A stretch of 64,000 nucleotides of DNA from Streptomyces scabichelini (GCF_011045015.1 NZ_JAAKZY010000001.1:98878-162877), one strand, 5' to 3'; positions 1 to 8,794 are shown, counted from the first letter of the stretch. The notes: generated from the letters alone by a model not told the origin. A program made the numbers and translations.

Positions 1-660
1 GCGCGCCGCGTGGACGGGCTCGTCGTCATCCCGGCCGGTGACGACCACCGCTATCTGGAGCCGGAGATAAAGGCGGGCGTCGCCACGGTCTTCGTGGACC
101 GCCCCGCCGGTCAGATCGACGCGGACGTCGTGCTGTCCGACAACTTCGGCGGCGCGCGGGACGGCGTCGCCCATCTGATCGCGCACGGCCACCGCCGCAT
201 CGGGTTCATCGGCGACATGCCCCGCATCCACACCGCCGCGGAGCGGCTGCGTGGCTACCGCACGGCCATGGAGGACGCCGGCATCCCGGTCGAGGACGCC
301 TGGACGTCCCTGGGCGTCACTGATCCGCAGCGGGTCCGCCGGGCCGCCGAGGCCATGCTGTCGGGCCCCTCTCCCGTCACCGCGATCTTCACGGGCAACA
401 ACCGTGTGACGGTCACCGTCGTCCGCATCCTCGCCGAGCGCTCCGGCCCCGTCGCCCTCGTCGGTTTCGACGACATCGAACTCGCCGACCTCCTCCAGCC
501 CGGCGTCACCGTCGTCGCCCAGGACTCCGCCCAGCTCGGCCGCACCGCCGCCGAGCGTCTCTTCCGCCAGCTCGACGGCACGCTCGTCCTTCCGGAGCGC
601 ATCGAACTCCCGACCAGGCTGATCACCCGCGGCTCGGGCGAGCTGCCGCCGGCGGGCTGA
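1..660 (+). CDS. LacI-family transcriptional regulator, C-terminal part (cut by window start)
   Basis: The reading frame is open from the first base, so the N-terminal helix-turn-helix lies outside the window. The visible 219 residues are the periplasmic-binding-protein-like effector domain of a LacI/GalR repressor: 'DGLVVIPAG', then 'HLIAHGHRRIGFIGD' and 'VALVGFDDIELADLLQPGVTVVAQD' followed by the usual 'LGRTAAERLFRQLDG' and the 'ERIELPTRLITRGS' C-terminal strand. It would bind a sugar-like ligand and control DNA binding. The effector and targets cannot be read from this fragment. The downstream gene starts only 3 nt after the stop, so the two are probably co-transcribed. Confidence 0.9.
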   Translation, partial: ARRVDGLVVIPAGDDHRYLEPEIKAGVATVFVDRPAGQIDADVVLSDNFGGARDGVAHLIAHGHRRIGFIGDMPRIHTAAERLRGYRTAMEDAGIPVEDAWTSLGVTDPQRVRRAAEAMLSGPSPVTAIFTGNNRVTVTVVRILAERSGPVALVGFDDIELADLLQPGVTVVAQDSAQLGRTAAERLFRQLDGTLVLPERIELPTRLITRGSGELPPAG

Positions 661-663
661 CCC

Positions 664-1467
664 ATGACGTATGCGGACCGTCGCACGCTCGCGGCACTCG
701 GCCTCGCCGAAGCCCCGCGCGATCACCCTCTGACCTATCCGGGCGCCTGGCCCGAACAGTCCGGGCTCCTGGACGGCGACCGGCTGCTGCCCCTCAGCCG
801 CCTCACGTTCGAGGATCGCGTCCCCGTCCTCGCGGTCGGCTCCAACGCCTGCCCCGCGCAACTCCGGCACAAGATGCGGGAGTTCGGGATCGAGTCGCCC
901 ATCCCCCTGGTGAAGGCGAAGGTCACGGGCATCGAGGTCGGTGTCTCCGCGCATGTCAGCGGGATGGGGTACATGTCCGCGTCGCCCTTCCGCGCTCCCG
1001 GGCTCACCCGGGAGTTGTTCCTCACCTGGCTGAACTCAGCGCAGCTCACGGCGATCGACGCGAGCGAGGGAGTCACGGCGCCGTCCGGTGCGTACGACCG
1101 TGTCCTGCTGCCCGCTTCCGACGTGGCGGTCGAGCTGGAATCGGGCGAGCTGCTCGACGGCGCCCATCTCTACGTCAACCGGCGGGGCGTTCTCCACAAC
1201 GGCACCGGTACGCCGCGCCGGCATCAGGGCCAGCACGCGCTGCTCACCGAACTCCTCGCCGAGTCACCGCGGTTGAGGGAACTGTTCGGCTCCACGCCCG
1301 AGGAGTTCTGCACGCGGGCGCGCGGCGACCGGGCGCTCTGCATGCGGGGCACCCGGCTGTTCGCCGAGGAGGGGCGGGCGACGGCCTCCGGTCTGGAGAA
1401 GTACGTACGCGCTCAGCAGACCGGCAGTCCCGGCACCGGTGCGTCGTTGTCGCCGCCCTTGATGTAG
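664..1467 (+). CDS. Uncharacterised protein with a gamma-glutamylcyclotransferase-like 'GSN' loop
   Basis: 267 residues, ATG 3 nt after the LacI stop, so translation is probably coupled. Residues about 53-70 read 'VPVLAVGSNACPAQLRHK', which resembles the glycine-rich YGSN loop of gamma-glutamylcyclotransferase-fold proteins; I do not see enough to assign an activity. No signal peptide or membrane segment. The last 55 nt overlap the 3' end of the convergent kinase gene, so the final 18 residues are antisense to kinase codons. Either the overlap is real or this gene gained length by loss of an earlier stop. Confidence 0.75.
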   Translation: MTYADRRTLAALGLAEAPRDHPLTYPGAWPEQSGLLDGDRLLPLSRLTFEDRVPVLAVGSNACPAQLRHKMREFGIESPIPLVKAKVTGIEVGVSAHVSGMGYMSASPFRAPGLTRELFLTWLNSAQLTAIDASEGVTAPSGAYDRVLLPASDVAVELESGELLDGAHLYVNRRGVLHNGTGTPRRHQGQHALLTELLAESPRLRELFGSTPEEFCTRARGDRALCMRGTRLFAEEGRATASGLEKYVRAQQTGSPGTGASLSPPLM

Positions 1468-3371
1468 ACGTCGCTGACGAAGACGTTCGTGTTGCCGCTG
1501 TCGTCGTCCGTCTTCGCCCACCAGATGTTCGTCCACTCGCCGTAGGTCTCGCGGCGGCCCAGGTTCTGCTGGCAGTAGAAGTAGTTGGTGCCCGCGTTGA
1601 GGGTGCCGGCCTCGGCTCCGTCGGCGGTGTAGGACGTGGCGGTGCGCCAGACCTCGCAGTTGTACTTTCCGCCGCCGATGGAATTGCAGACGGGGGCGGG
1701 GCTGGGATCGTCTCCGCCGCCGCTGGTGCCGCCCGGCGTGCCACCGCCGCCCGTGGTTCCGCCGTCGTCGGTGGGCCTGGGAGTGGGGGCGGGGGCCTTC
1801 GTCGTCGGCTCGGAGTCCTCCGTGCCCTCCGGCTCCTTGGGCGCAGGCGGGGGATTCTTGTCGCCCTGCTCGGTGGGCTCGGGGTCGTCCGACGGGTCCA
1901 CCGAGCCGCGACTGGCGTCCGCCGAGGACGGGGAGTCGCCGGCTTCTGGAGTGGCAGGTGCCCCGGAGGCCGTCTTCGAGTCACCCGAGTCGTTCAGCAG
2001 GGCCACGGTGACGCCGGTCGCGGCCAGGACGACGGTGACCGCCGCGGCGGCGAGCAGCGCTCGGGTCTTACGACGCCGGGGAGCTCCGGAAGTGGTGACC
2101 TGGGTCTGGAGCTCCGGCTGTGGGGCTCCGACGCCTGGTCCGCCTGAGCCCGGCGCTCCGAAGCCCGGTCCGGCCGGAGGTGGCGATGCGGGGAGGCCGG
2201 ATTCCGGAGTTCCGAACGCCTGCTGGGCCGCACCCGGAGTCCCCGCGCCCGGTCCGTCCGCACCCGGAGTCCCCGCGCCCGATCCAGCCACGCCCGCAGC
2301 CCCGAACTCCGCTCCACCGGACTCCGGCGGCCCGTCCCCCGGCCCGTTCATCGACGGCGGTGCGGCGTGCCCCGCCTCCGGCGCCCCGAAGCCCGGTCCG
2401 CCCGAGCCCGGCGCCCCGAAGCCGGGCGGTACCGACGGCACACTCCGCTCGGTGGTCTCGCGTGGCTTCGGCGCGGATCCGCGCAGGCCGGTGGTCGCGG
2501 AGTCCTGGTCGGGCGTCTCCGCCGCCACCGCCTCCAGCAGTTCGCGTGCCCGGTCGGCGTCCGGCCGGTCCTGCGGCTGCTTCCGCATGAGCTCCTGCAG
2601 TACGGGACCCAGCGGCCCGGCGCCCCGCGCCTCCGGCAGCGGTTCGACGACGATCGCGGTGAGTGTGGACCACGTCGACGTACGGCGGAACGGTGAGGTG
2701 CCCTCGACTGCCGCGTACAGCGTGGCGCCCAGGGCCCAGACGTCGGACGCGGGTCCCGGGTCCTGGCCCTGGGCGCGCTCGGGCGCCAAGTAGTCCAGGG
2801 AACCCACCAGTTCGCCGCTGCGCGTCAGGTGCGTGGTGGAGCCGTCGCCGGGGTCGTCCATCGTCGCGATGCCGAAGTCGGTGAGGACGATCCGGCCGGA
2901 GCGGTCGAGCAGGATGTTGCCGGGCTTGACGTCGCGGTGGAGGACTCCGGCGCGGTGGGCCGCGGCCAGCGCGTCCATGACCTTCGCGCCGATCTCGGCG
3001 GCCTCGCGCGGGTCGAGCGGGCCCCGCTCCCGCAGCACGTCGTCGAGGGAGGGCCCGTCGACCAGTTCCATGACGATCAGCGGGCGGCCCTCGACCTCGG
3101 CCACGTCGTGCACGGCGATGACTCCGGGGTGGCGCACCCGGGCCGCCGCGCGCGCCTCGCGCTGCATCCTGCGCCCCAGGTCGGCGAGTTCGGGAGCGGC
3201 AGCGTCGGTGTACGTCCGCAGTTCCTTGACCGCGACCTCGCGGCCGAGTACCTCGTCGAGGGCCCGCCAGACGACGCCCATGCCGCCGCGCCCGAGCTGG
3301 GCCACGATTCGGTATCGCCCGGCCAGGAGCCGGCCGATCCCATCCGTCTGTTCGTTCTCCCCCGAAGACAC
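1413..3371 (-). CDS. Membrane-anchored Ser/Thr protein kinase (PknB-like) with extracytoplasmic domain
   Basis: 652 residues. The Hanks-type kinase domain spans about 20-285: Gly-rich loop 'LGRGGMGVVWRA' (26-37), catalytic Lys49 in 'VAVKEL', 'HRDVKPGN' with Asp147, 'DFG' at 165-167, 'APE' near 196-198. A long Pro/Gly-rich linker (about 315-420) repeats an 'FGAPGSGGP'-like unit, then one membrane helix (about 437-459), a Ser/Glu/Pro stalk, and an outer domain of about 70 residues with four Cys ('VCNS', 'YNCEV', 'FYCQQ', 'PVC'). There are no PASTA repeats. The domain order suggests an outside sensor signalling to an inside kinase. Ligand and substrates are unknown. Confidence 0.93.
   Translation of the reverse strand: MSSGENEQTDGIGRLLAGRYRIVAQLGRGGMGVVWRALDEVLGREVAVKELRTYTDAAAPELADLGRRMQREARAAARVRHPGVIAVHDVAEVEGRPLIVMELVDGPSLDDVLRERGPLDPREAAEIGAKVMDALAAAHRAGVLHRDVKPGNILLDRSGRIVLTDFGIATMDDPGDGSTTHLTRSGELVGSLDYLAPERAQGQDPGPASDVWALGATLYAAVEGTSPFRRTSTWSTLTAIVVEPLPEARGAGPLGPVLQELMRKQPQDRPDADRARELLEAVAAETPDQDSATTGLRGSAPKPRETTERSVPSVPPGFGAPGSGGPGFGAPEAGHAAPPSMNGPGDGPPESGGAEFGAAGVAGSGAGTPGADGPGAGTPGAAQQAFGTPESGLPASPPPAGPGFGAPGSGGPGVGAPQPELQTQVTTSGAPRRRKTRALLAAAAVTVVLAATGVTVALLNDSGDSKTASGAPATPEAGDSPSSADASRGSVDPSDDPEPTEQGDKNPPPAPKEPEGTEDSEPTTKAPAPTPRPTDDGGTTGGGGTPGGTSGGGDDPSPAPVCNSIGGGKYNCEVWRTATSYTADGAEAGTLNAGTNYFYCQQNLGRRETYGEWTNIWWAKTDDDSGNTNVFVSDVYIKGGDNDAPVPGLPVC
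2120..2420 (-). repeat. In-frame Pro/Gly linker repeats inside the kinase gene
   Basis: The DNA encoding the kinase linker contains near-identical units, for example the block beginning CACCCGGAGTCCCCGCGCCC that occurs twice in 2236-2290. They encode Gly/Pro/Ala-rich repeats such as 'GAGTPGADGP'. This is typical of length-variable linkers that change by slippage. Confidence 0.7.
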
Positions 3372-3491
3372 CCCTGCCCCGTTCCTGTCACACGCCGATC
3401 AAGTCGCTAACAGCCTAGGGGGGCGTGAGTGACAGCGCGGACCCAAGGCGATGGCTGTGACAGGCCCGCTACTCGGCGAAGACAGTCGGAG

Positions 3492-4796
3492 TCACTGGGC
3501 GGAGACGGTCAGGCCGCCCCGCCTGGGCATCGCGAAGCCTTCCAGGTCCGCGCGGGTCAGGCCCGTCACACGCGCCACCTCCGCGATGTCGAGGGCCCCG
3601 CAGTCCAGGCCCCGCAGCAGATAGCCGCTGAGTGCCTTGGCGGTCGCGGGCTCGTCCATCACGTCGCCGCCCGCGCGGTTGGCGTACCGGGCGAGGCGCG
3701 CGGCCGCCTGCTCGAAGCCCTCGCGGTAGAAGGCGAACACGGCCGCGTACCGGGTCGGGATGTGGCCCGGGTGCATGTCCCAGCCCTGATAGTAGGCGCG
3801 GGCCAGGGCGCGCCGGGTGAGGCCGTAGTGCAGCCGCCAGGCGTCGTGGACCCTGGAAGTCGGGCCGACGGGCAGGACGTTGGTGGAGCCGTCCGAGACC
3901 CGTACGCCGGTGCCCGCCGCCGCGACCTGCATGATCGCCTTCGCGTGGTCTGCGGCCGGGTGGTCGCTGGCCTGGTGGGCGGCGCTGACGCCGAGGCAGG
4001 CGCTGTAGTCGAAGGTCCCGTAGTGCAGCCCGGTGGCACGGCCCTCGGCGGCCTGGATCATCCGCGCGACGGTCGCGGTGCCGTCGGTGGCGAGGATGGA
4101 CTGGCTGGTCTCGATCTGGATCTCGAACCCGATCCGCCCATGCTCGAGCCCGCGCGCCTTCTCGAACGCCTCCAGCAGCCGCACCATCGCGGTGACCTGC
4201 TCGGCGTATGTCACCTTCGGCAGCGTGAGCACCAGACCGTCCGGCAGTCCGCCCGCCTCCATCAGCCCGGTCAGGAAGATGTCGAGGGTCCGGATGCCCC
4301 GCTCGCGCACCGGCGCCTCCATGCACTTCATCCGGATACCCATGTACGGGGCGGCCGTGCCGTTCTCGTACGCCTCCGAGATCAGCCGTGCGGCACGGGC
4401 GGCCGCCTCGTCCTCCTCGGCGTCGGGGCGCGGGCCGTAGCCGTCCTCGAAGTCGACGCGCAGGTCCTCGATGGGCTCACGCTCCAGCTTGGCGCGTACG
4501 CGGTCGTGGACGGGCCCGGCCAGCTCGTCGGCGAGGCCGAGGACCGCGGCGAAGGACGCGGCGTCCGGGGCGTGTTCGTCCAGGGCGGCGAGGGCCAGGT
4601 CGCCCCAGGAGCGGATGGTGTCGGCGGCGAAGACGTCCCCGGGGACGTAGACGGTGTGGACGGGCTGGCGGGTGCCGGGGTCTCCGGGGTAGCGGCGCTC
4701 CAGCTCGGCGTCGACCGGGGCGAGGGAGGCGCTGATCTCCTCGCTGACGGCGCCCGCGAGGCTCGTCGCCACCTTCTCCTGCTGCCCCTGGCCCAT
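3492..4796 (-). CDS. HpcH/HpaI-type aldolase / citrate-lyase-like protein (DUF6986-like)
   Basis: 434 residues from the ATG at 4796, chosen because AGAGAGG lies about 7 nt upstream; a longer frame to 4922 lacks such a site. Segments such as 'LVLTLPKVTYAEQV', 'IGFEIQIETSQSIL', 'GLHYGTFDYSACLGV' and 'GWDMHPGHIPTRYAAVFAFYREG' look like the TIM barrel of the citrate lyase/malyl-CoA lyase group, with the acidic residues that hold Mg and phosphate/CoA. I associate this layout with the actinobacterial DUF6986 family, whose substrate I do not know. It is transcribed away from the secreted EEP protein; the 211-bp space between them should hold both promoters. Confidence 0.75.
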   Translation of the reverse strand: MGQGQQEKVATSLAGAVSEEISASLAPVDAELERRYPGDPGTRQPVHTVYVPGDVFAADTIRSWGDLALAALDEHAPDAASFAAVLGLADELAGPVHDRVRAKLEREPIEDLRVDFEDGYGPRPDAEEDEAAARAARLISEAYENGTAAPYMGIRMKCMEAPVRERGIRTLDIFLTGLMEAGGLPDGLVLTLPKVTYAEQVTAMVRLLEAFEKARGLEHGRIGFEIQIETSQSILATDGTATVARMIQAAEGRATGLHYGTFDYSACLGVSAAHQASDHPAADHAKAIMQVAAAGTGVRVSDGSTNVLPVGPTSRVHDAWRLHYGLTRRALARAYYQGWDMHPGHIPTRYAAVFAFYREGFEQAAARLARYANRAGGDVMDEPATAKALSGYLLRGLDCGALDIAEVARVTGLTRADLEGFAMPRRGGLTVSAQ

Positions 4797-5007
4797 CCCG
4801 ACACCTCTCTGTTTTCCGCCAACCGGAATCAACAATCCGTAGAGCGAAGTTATCCAGGGACCTTCCCGCTGGTCAACACCCCTTCCGCCGAGGTGCACCC
4901 CGGGACTTCCCTCCATGGCCACCGCGGGCTCTCGACATGTTCACGCCCAACTTCGACACTGCGGTGCGCACGACTCACCCGGCATCCGCCACCGAAGGAG
5001 CCCTCCC

Positions 5008-5916
5008 GTGCCCACCAAGCACAACCGAGTCTCGCGACGTCTGGGCCTGAAGACCGCCGTCGCCGCCGCGATCGCCTTGCCTCTGACCAGTACAGCACCC
5101 ATCACCGCGACCGCCGCGCCGGTGGACAGATCCGGCCGCCGCCTGGAGGTCATGTCGTTCAACCTGCGCTACGCGAGCACTGCCGAACCCAACAGCTGGG
5201 CCGCCCGCCGCCCCGTGATGCGCGAACTGCTGCGCCGCGAGCGGCTCCACGTCATCGGCACCCAGGAAGGCCTCTACCAGCAGGTGCGCGACATCGAGAC
5301 GGATCTCGGACCGCACTACGACTGGATCGGCACGGGTCGCGCGGGCGGCAGCCGCGACGAGTTCATGGCGATCTTCTACGACACCCGCCGGCTCGCCCCC
5401 GTGGAGTACGACCACTTCTGGCTCTCCGACACGCCCGACGTGATCGGCTCGAACACCTGGGGCGGCGGGTCCATCCGCATGGTGACCTGGGTACGGTTCC
5501 GCGATCTGGCCGACGGGGAGCGGGAGTTCTACTTCCTCAACACGCACCTCGACAACGCGAGTCAGAACGCACGCGCGCGTGCCGCCGATCTGACCGCCCA
5601 GCGCATCGCGGGCCTCGACCGCTCACTGCCGCTCGTCGTGACCGGCGACTTCAACGTCGCCGCACACAAGAACCCCGTCTACGACACCATGCTGGGCGCC
5701 GGTCTCGTCGACACCTGGGACACGGCCGCCAAGCGGAGCAAGCTGTACGCGACCTTCCACGGTTACCGGCCCCTGATCCCGGACGGCGACCGCATCGACT
5801 GGGTCCTCGCCACACCCGGCGTGACCGCGCACAGTGCCTCGATCAACACCTTCTCCGTGAACGGCCAGTTCCCGAGCGACCATCTGCCCGTACAGGCGTC
5901 GCTGAGCCTGGGATGA
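5008..5916 (+). CDS. Secreted endonuclease/exonuclease/phosphatase-fold protein
   Basis: 302 residues from GTG 5008, supported by GAAGGAG at 4994-5000. The N-terminus is an export signal ('RRLGLKTAVAAAIALPLTSTA', cleavage near 'ATAAP'). The body has the DNase I/sphingomyelinase fold signatures: 'VMSFNLRYAS', 'IGTQEG' (metal Glu), 'FLNTHLDN' (catalytic His), 'VVTGDFNVA' (Asp/Asn), 'IDWVLAT' and the closing 'SDHLPV'. All catalytic residues are present. Family members cleave phosphodiesters in nucleic acids, phospholipids or sugar phosphates; the substrate here is open, but location is extracellular. Confidence 0.88.
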   Translation: MPTKHNRVSRRLGLKTAVAAAIALPLTSTAPITATAAPVDRSGRRLEVMSFNLRYASTAEPNSWAARRPVMRELLRRERLHVIGTQEGLYQQVRDIETDLGPHYDWIGTGRAGGSRDEFMAIFYDTRRLAPVEYDHFWLSDTPDVIGSNTWGGGSIRMVTWVRFRDLADGEREFYFLNTHLDNASQNARARAADLTAQRIAGLDRSLPLVVTGDFNVAAHKNPVYDTMLGAGLVDTWDTAAKRSKLYATFHGYRPLIPDGDRIDWVLATPGVTAHSASINTFSVNGQFPSDHLPVQASLSLG

Positions 5917-5941
5917 GTCCGGGGAGTCCGGGGAGTCCGGG
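5915..5941 (+). repeat. Three tandem 9-bp units starting in the stop codon
   Basis: GAGTCCGGG is repeated three times without spacing. The first unit begins with the last two bases of the TGA stop (5914-5916) of the secreted EEP gene. Confidence 0.85.
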
Positions 5942-5948
5942 ATGAGTC

Positions 5949-5986
5949 GAGGCCCCTGTGACCGTGTCGCCGGTCCCAGGGGCCTC
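5949..5986. terminator. Bidirectional hairpin between the EEP gene and etfA
   Basis: Perfect 10-bp inverted repeat GAGGCCCCTG / CAGGGGCCTC around an 18-nt loop, placed between two convergent genes. No U-tract follows, as is usual in streptomycetes. Confidence 0.8.
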
Positions 5987-6003
5987 GTACTGTTCGGAGA
6001 CGC

Positions 6004-6966
6004 TCAGCCCTTGCGGGTCTTGATCTCCTCGGTGAGCTGCGGGACGACCTCGAAGAGGTCGCCGACCACGCCGTAGTCGACCAGGTCGAAGATCGGGGCC
6101 TCGGCGTCCTTGTTGACCGCCACGATGGTCTTCGAGGTCTGCATGCCGGCCCGGTGCTGGATCGCACCGGAGATACCGGAGGCGATGTACAGCTGCGGGG
6201 ACACGGACTTGCCGGTCTGGCCGACCTGGTTGGAGTGCGGGTACCAGCCCGCGTCCACCGCGGCGCGCGAGGCGCCGACGGCCGCGCCGAGGGAGTCGGC
6301 GAGCGCCTCGATGATCGCGAAGTTCTCGGCGCCGTTGACGCCGCGGCCGCCGGAGACCACGATCGCGGCCTCGGTCAGCTCCGGGCGGCCGGTCGACTCG
6401 CGCGGCGTACGGGACGTGATCTTGGTGCCGGTCGCCTTGTCCGAGAAGGTCACGGACAGTGCCTCGACGGTACCCGCGGCCGGGGCGGGCTCCACGGCGG
6501 CGGAGTTGGGCTTGACCGTGATGACCGGGGTGCCCTTGGAGATCCGGGACTTGGTGGTGAAGGCGGCGGCGAACACCGACTGCGTGGCCACCGGGCCCTC
6601 GTCGCCGGCCTCCAGGTCGACGGCGTCGGTGATGATGCCGGAGCCGATGCGGACCGCGAGGCGGGCGGCGATCTCCTTGCCCTCACCGGAGGACGGGACC
6701 AGCACGGCGGCCGGGGACACGGCGTCGTAGGCGGCCTGGAGGGCGTCCACCTTCGGTACGACCAGGTAGTCGGCGAACTCGGGGGCGTCGGCGGTCAGGA
6801 CGCGGGTCGCGCCGTGCTCGGCGAGCGCGGCGGCGGTGTTTTCGGCACCCGCGCCGAGGGCGACGGCGACCGGCTCGCCGATGCGGCGGGCCAGCGTCAG
6901 CAGCTCCAGGGTGGGCTTGCGGACGGCACCGTCCACGTGGTCGACGTAGACGAGAACTTCAGCCAT
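6004..6966 (-). CDS. etfA: Electron transfer flavoprotein alpha subunit
   Basis: 320 residues, the usual length. The N-terminal half is the ETF alpha/beta fold. The C-terminal FAD domain shows '[20 protein letters not shown]', '[45 protein letters not shown]' in pieces typical for EtfA, and '[31 protein letters not shown]'. With EtfB it carries electrons from acyl-CoA dehydrogenases and related flavoenzymes to the quinone pool. It lies 54 bp downstream of etfB on the same strand, so they form one operon. Confidence 0.97.
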   Translation of the reverse strand: MAEVLVYVDHVDGAVRKPTLELLTLARRIGEPVAVALGAGAENTAAALAEHGATRVLTADAPEFADYLVVPKVDALQAAYDAVSPAAVLVPSSGEGKEIAARLAVRIGSGIITDAVDLEAGDEGPVATQSVFAAAFTTKSRISKGTPVITVKPNSAAVEPAPAAGTVEALSVTFSDKATGTKITSRTPRESTGRPELTEAAIVVSGGRGVNGAENFAIIEALADSLGAAVGASRAAVDAGWYPHSNQVGQTGKSVSPQLYIASGISGAIQHRAGMQTSKTIVAVNKDAEAPIFDLVDYGVVGDLFEVVPQLTEEIKTRKG

Positions 6967-7020
6967 GGGACTTCTTCTCTCCTGCTTGCGAAAGATGAGG
7001 GGCGGTAAGCGGGTTGGGCC

Positions 7021-7806
7021 TTAGACGAACTTCTGGCCCGCGAGGAACTCAGCGAGCTGCTTGCCGCCCTCGCCCTCGTCCTTGACGATCGTGCCGGCCG
7101 TGCGCGCCGGGCGCTCCGCGGCGGAGTCGACGACCGTGTAGGCGCCTTCCAGACCGACCTCCTCGGCCTCGATGTCGAGGTCGGACAGGTCCCAGGAGGT
7201 CACCGGCTTCTTCTTGGCGGCCATGATGCCCTTGAAGGACGGGTAGCGCGCCTCACCCGACTGGTCGGTGACGGACACGACCGCCGGAAGGGAGGCCTCC
7301 AGCTGCTCGGAGGCGGAGTCGCCGTCGCGGCGGCCCTTGACCGTGCCCTCCTCGACCGACACCTCGGAAAGCAGCGTGACCTGCGGGACGCCCAGCCGCT
7401 CGGCCAGCAGCGCCGGGACCACGCCCATGGTGCCGTCGGTGGAGGCCATGCCGGAGATGACCAGGTCGTAGCCGGCCTTCTCGATCGCCTTGGCCAGCAC
7501 CAGCGACGTACCGATGGCGTCGGTGCCGTGCAGGTCGTCGTCCTCGACGTGGATGGCCTTGTCCGCACCCATGGACAGCGCCTTGCGCAGCGCGTCCTTG
7601 GCGTCCTCCGGGCCCACCGTCAGGACGGTGATCTCAGCGTCGTCGGCCTCGTCGGCGATCTGCAGTGCCTGCTCGACCGCGTACTCGTCGAGCTCCGAGA
7701 GCAGACCGTCCACGTCGTCCCGGTCGACGGTCAGGTCATCGGCGAAGTGCCGGTCGCCAGTGGCGTCGGGCACGTACTTCACAGTGACAACGATCCTCAA
7801 GCTCAC
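7021..7806 (-). CDS. etfB: Electron transfer flavoprotein beta subunit
   Basis: 261 residues from GTG 7806 ('SLRIVVTVKYVPDATGDRHF'), supported by AGGAG 7 nt upstream; a 35-residue longer frame has no such site. Contains the EtfB nucleotide-fold signatures 'NEYAVEQAL'-like 'LDEYAVEQALQIADE', 'ALSMGADKAIHV' and 'VISGMASTDGTMGVVPALLAERLG'. First gene of the etfBA operon. A TACT-N4-AGTA palindrome lies 110 bp upstream of the start. Confidence 0.97.
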   Translation of the reverse strand: MSLRIVVTVKYVPDATGDRHFADDLTVDRDDVDGLLSELDEYAVEQALQIADEADDAEITVLTVGPEDAKDALRKALSMGADKAIHVEDDDLHGTDAIGTSLVLAKAIEKAGYDLVISGMASTDGTMGVVPALLAERLGVPQVTLLSEVSVEEGTVKGRRDGDSASEQLEASLPAVVSVTDQSGEARYPSFKGIMAAKKKPVTSWDLSDLDIEAEEVGLEGAYTVVDSAAERPARTAGTIVKDEGEGGKQLAEFLAGQKFV

Positions 7807-7915
7807 GCCGGCTCTCCTACTGCAATCGTCATTTCCGAGCTGCTTTGTTTCAGGCAGCATAGGCGCCTCGAGCGGCTCGTCCCGGTTGGGGCGGCCTGCC
7901 CTCCGAACCAAATAT

Positions 7916-7927
7916 TACTCGTCAGTA
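7916..7927. promoter_or_regulatory. Candidate TetR-type operator upstream of etfBA
   Basis: TACT-CGTC-AGTA is a perfect 4-4-4 palindrome in an AT-rich patch (AATATTACTC...) that stands out from the GC-rich surroundings. The shape resembles TTACTNNNNAGTAA-like sites used by TetR-family repressors of acyl-CoA metabolism genes; that link is inference. Confidence 0.4.
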
Positions 7928-8061
7928 CATCCAGTTCCTGCCCGCTAAGCAAGCGCTTTGAACTGTGACCTTTGCAACGCAGCGTAATCGGAACTCGACG
8001 CTTCCGCAGGGGCCCCGGCTGCCCGGTCCCTCGAGTCCGTCGCATTCGTCCGTCGTGTTCT

Positions 8062-8571
8062 TCATTCGCGCAGGCCGTTGAAACGCCCCTGGTGGTAGAG
8101 GAGCGGGCGCCCTGCGCCGGTGGGATCGCCGAGGACGACCTCGGCCAGCACGATGCGGTGGTCCCCCGCGGGCACCCGCGCGACGATCCGGCACACGAGC
8201 CAGGCCAGGACGTCGTCGAGTACGGGCACGCCTTCGGGACCCTCACGCCAGCTCGTGGCCGGACCGAAGCGGTCGGCGCCGCTGCGGGCGAAGGTGGCGG
8301 CCAGCTCCCGCTGGTGCTCCCCGAGTATGTGGACGCCGACGTGCTCCGTCTCGGAGATCACCGGCCAGCTCGAGGCGCCGGTGCCGATGCCGAAGGAGAG
8401 CAGCGGGGGCTCGGCGGAGACCGAGGTGAGCGAGGTGGCGGTGAAGCCGACAGGGCTGCTGCCGCCCTGTGCGGTGATCACGGCGACTCCGGCCGCGTGC
8501 CGCCGGAAGACGGAGCGGAGCAGGTCGGGAGAGGCGAGTCGAGGTGTGCCGAGGCCGGGCGTGGCCGTCAT
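8062..8571 (-). CDS. Flavin reductase-like domain protein
   Basis: 169 residues from ATG 8571 (GAAGGA about 8 nt upstream). The split-barrel FMN-binding fold is shown by 'LRSVFRRHAAGVAVITAQGGSSPVGFTATSLTSVSAEPPLLSFGI' (read in pieces), 'HVGVHILGEHQRELAATFARSGADRF' and 'GDHRIVLAEVVLGDP'. Such proteins use NAD(P)H to make free FMNH2 for partner monooxygenases or sulfur metabolism. A 26-residue Cys-containing reading frame ends 44 nt upstream and looks like its leader peptide. Confidence 0.93.
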   Translation of the reverse strand: MTATPGLGTPRLASPDLLRSVFRRHAAGVAVITAQGGSSPVGFTATSLTSVSAEPPLLSFGIGTGASSWPVISETEHVGVHILGEHQRELAATFARSGADRFGPATSWREGPEGVPVLDDVLAWLVCRIVARVPAGDHRIVLAEVVLGDPTGAGRPLLYHQGRFNGLRE

Positions 8572-8615
8572 GGAGTTGTCCTTCTGCGGGAGACGATGAG
8601 CTGGTTCTGGGCTGC

Positions 8616-8696
8616 TCAACAGCCCGGACAGCGCGCGCTCGCTGTGCGGGCCAGGTCCACGTGGACACGCTCGAAGAGAAGGAGTTCCGGAGGCAC
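8616..8696 (-). CDS. Putative Cys-containing leader peptide of the flavin reductase gene
   Basis: A 26-codon frame from GTG 8696 to TGA 8616 reads '...LLLFERVHVDLARTASARCPGC'. The core HVDLxRxxSAxC, with Cys at the very end, matches the pattern I know from short actinobacterial leader peptides found before sulfur- and flavin-reductase genes. It ends 44 nt before the flavin reductase ATG. No strong ribosome site precedes the GTG; an internal GTG (the V of 'VDL') is an alternative start. No terminator hairpin is obvious between the two frames. Confidence 0.6.
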   Translation of the reverse strand: MPPELLLFERVHVDLARTASARCPGC

Positions 8697-8794
8697 ACGG
8701 CCAGGCTGACGATGGTTGGCACGTGCAGTCAAGTGCGTTCCGGCATCTGGGAGATGCGTCACCGGCAGCCGCATGCGCCGGCGCACCCCCGCCC

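Noticed and set aside
3429..5945. 838-codon open frame on the plus strand
   Set aside because: It runs antisense through the aldolase-like gene and out of frame through the secreted EEP gene, is rich in Arg/Gly/His as expected from a high-GC shadow frame, and shows no family motif.
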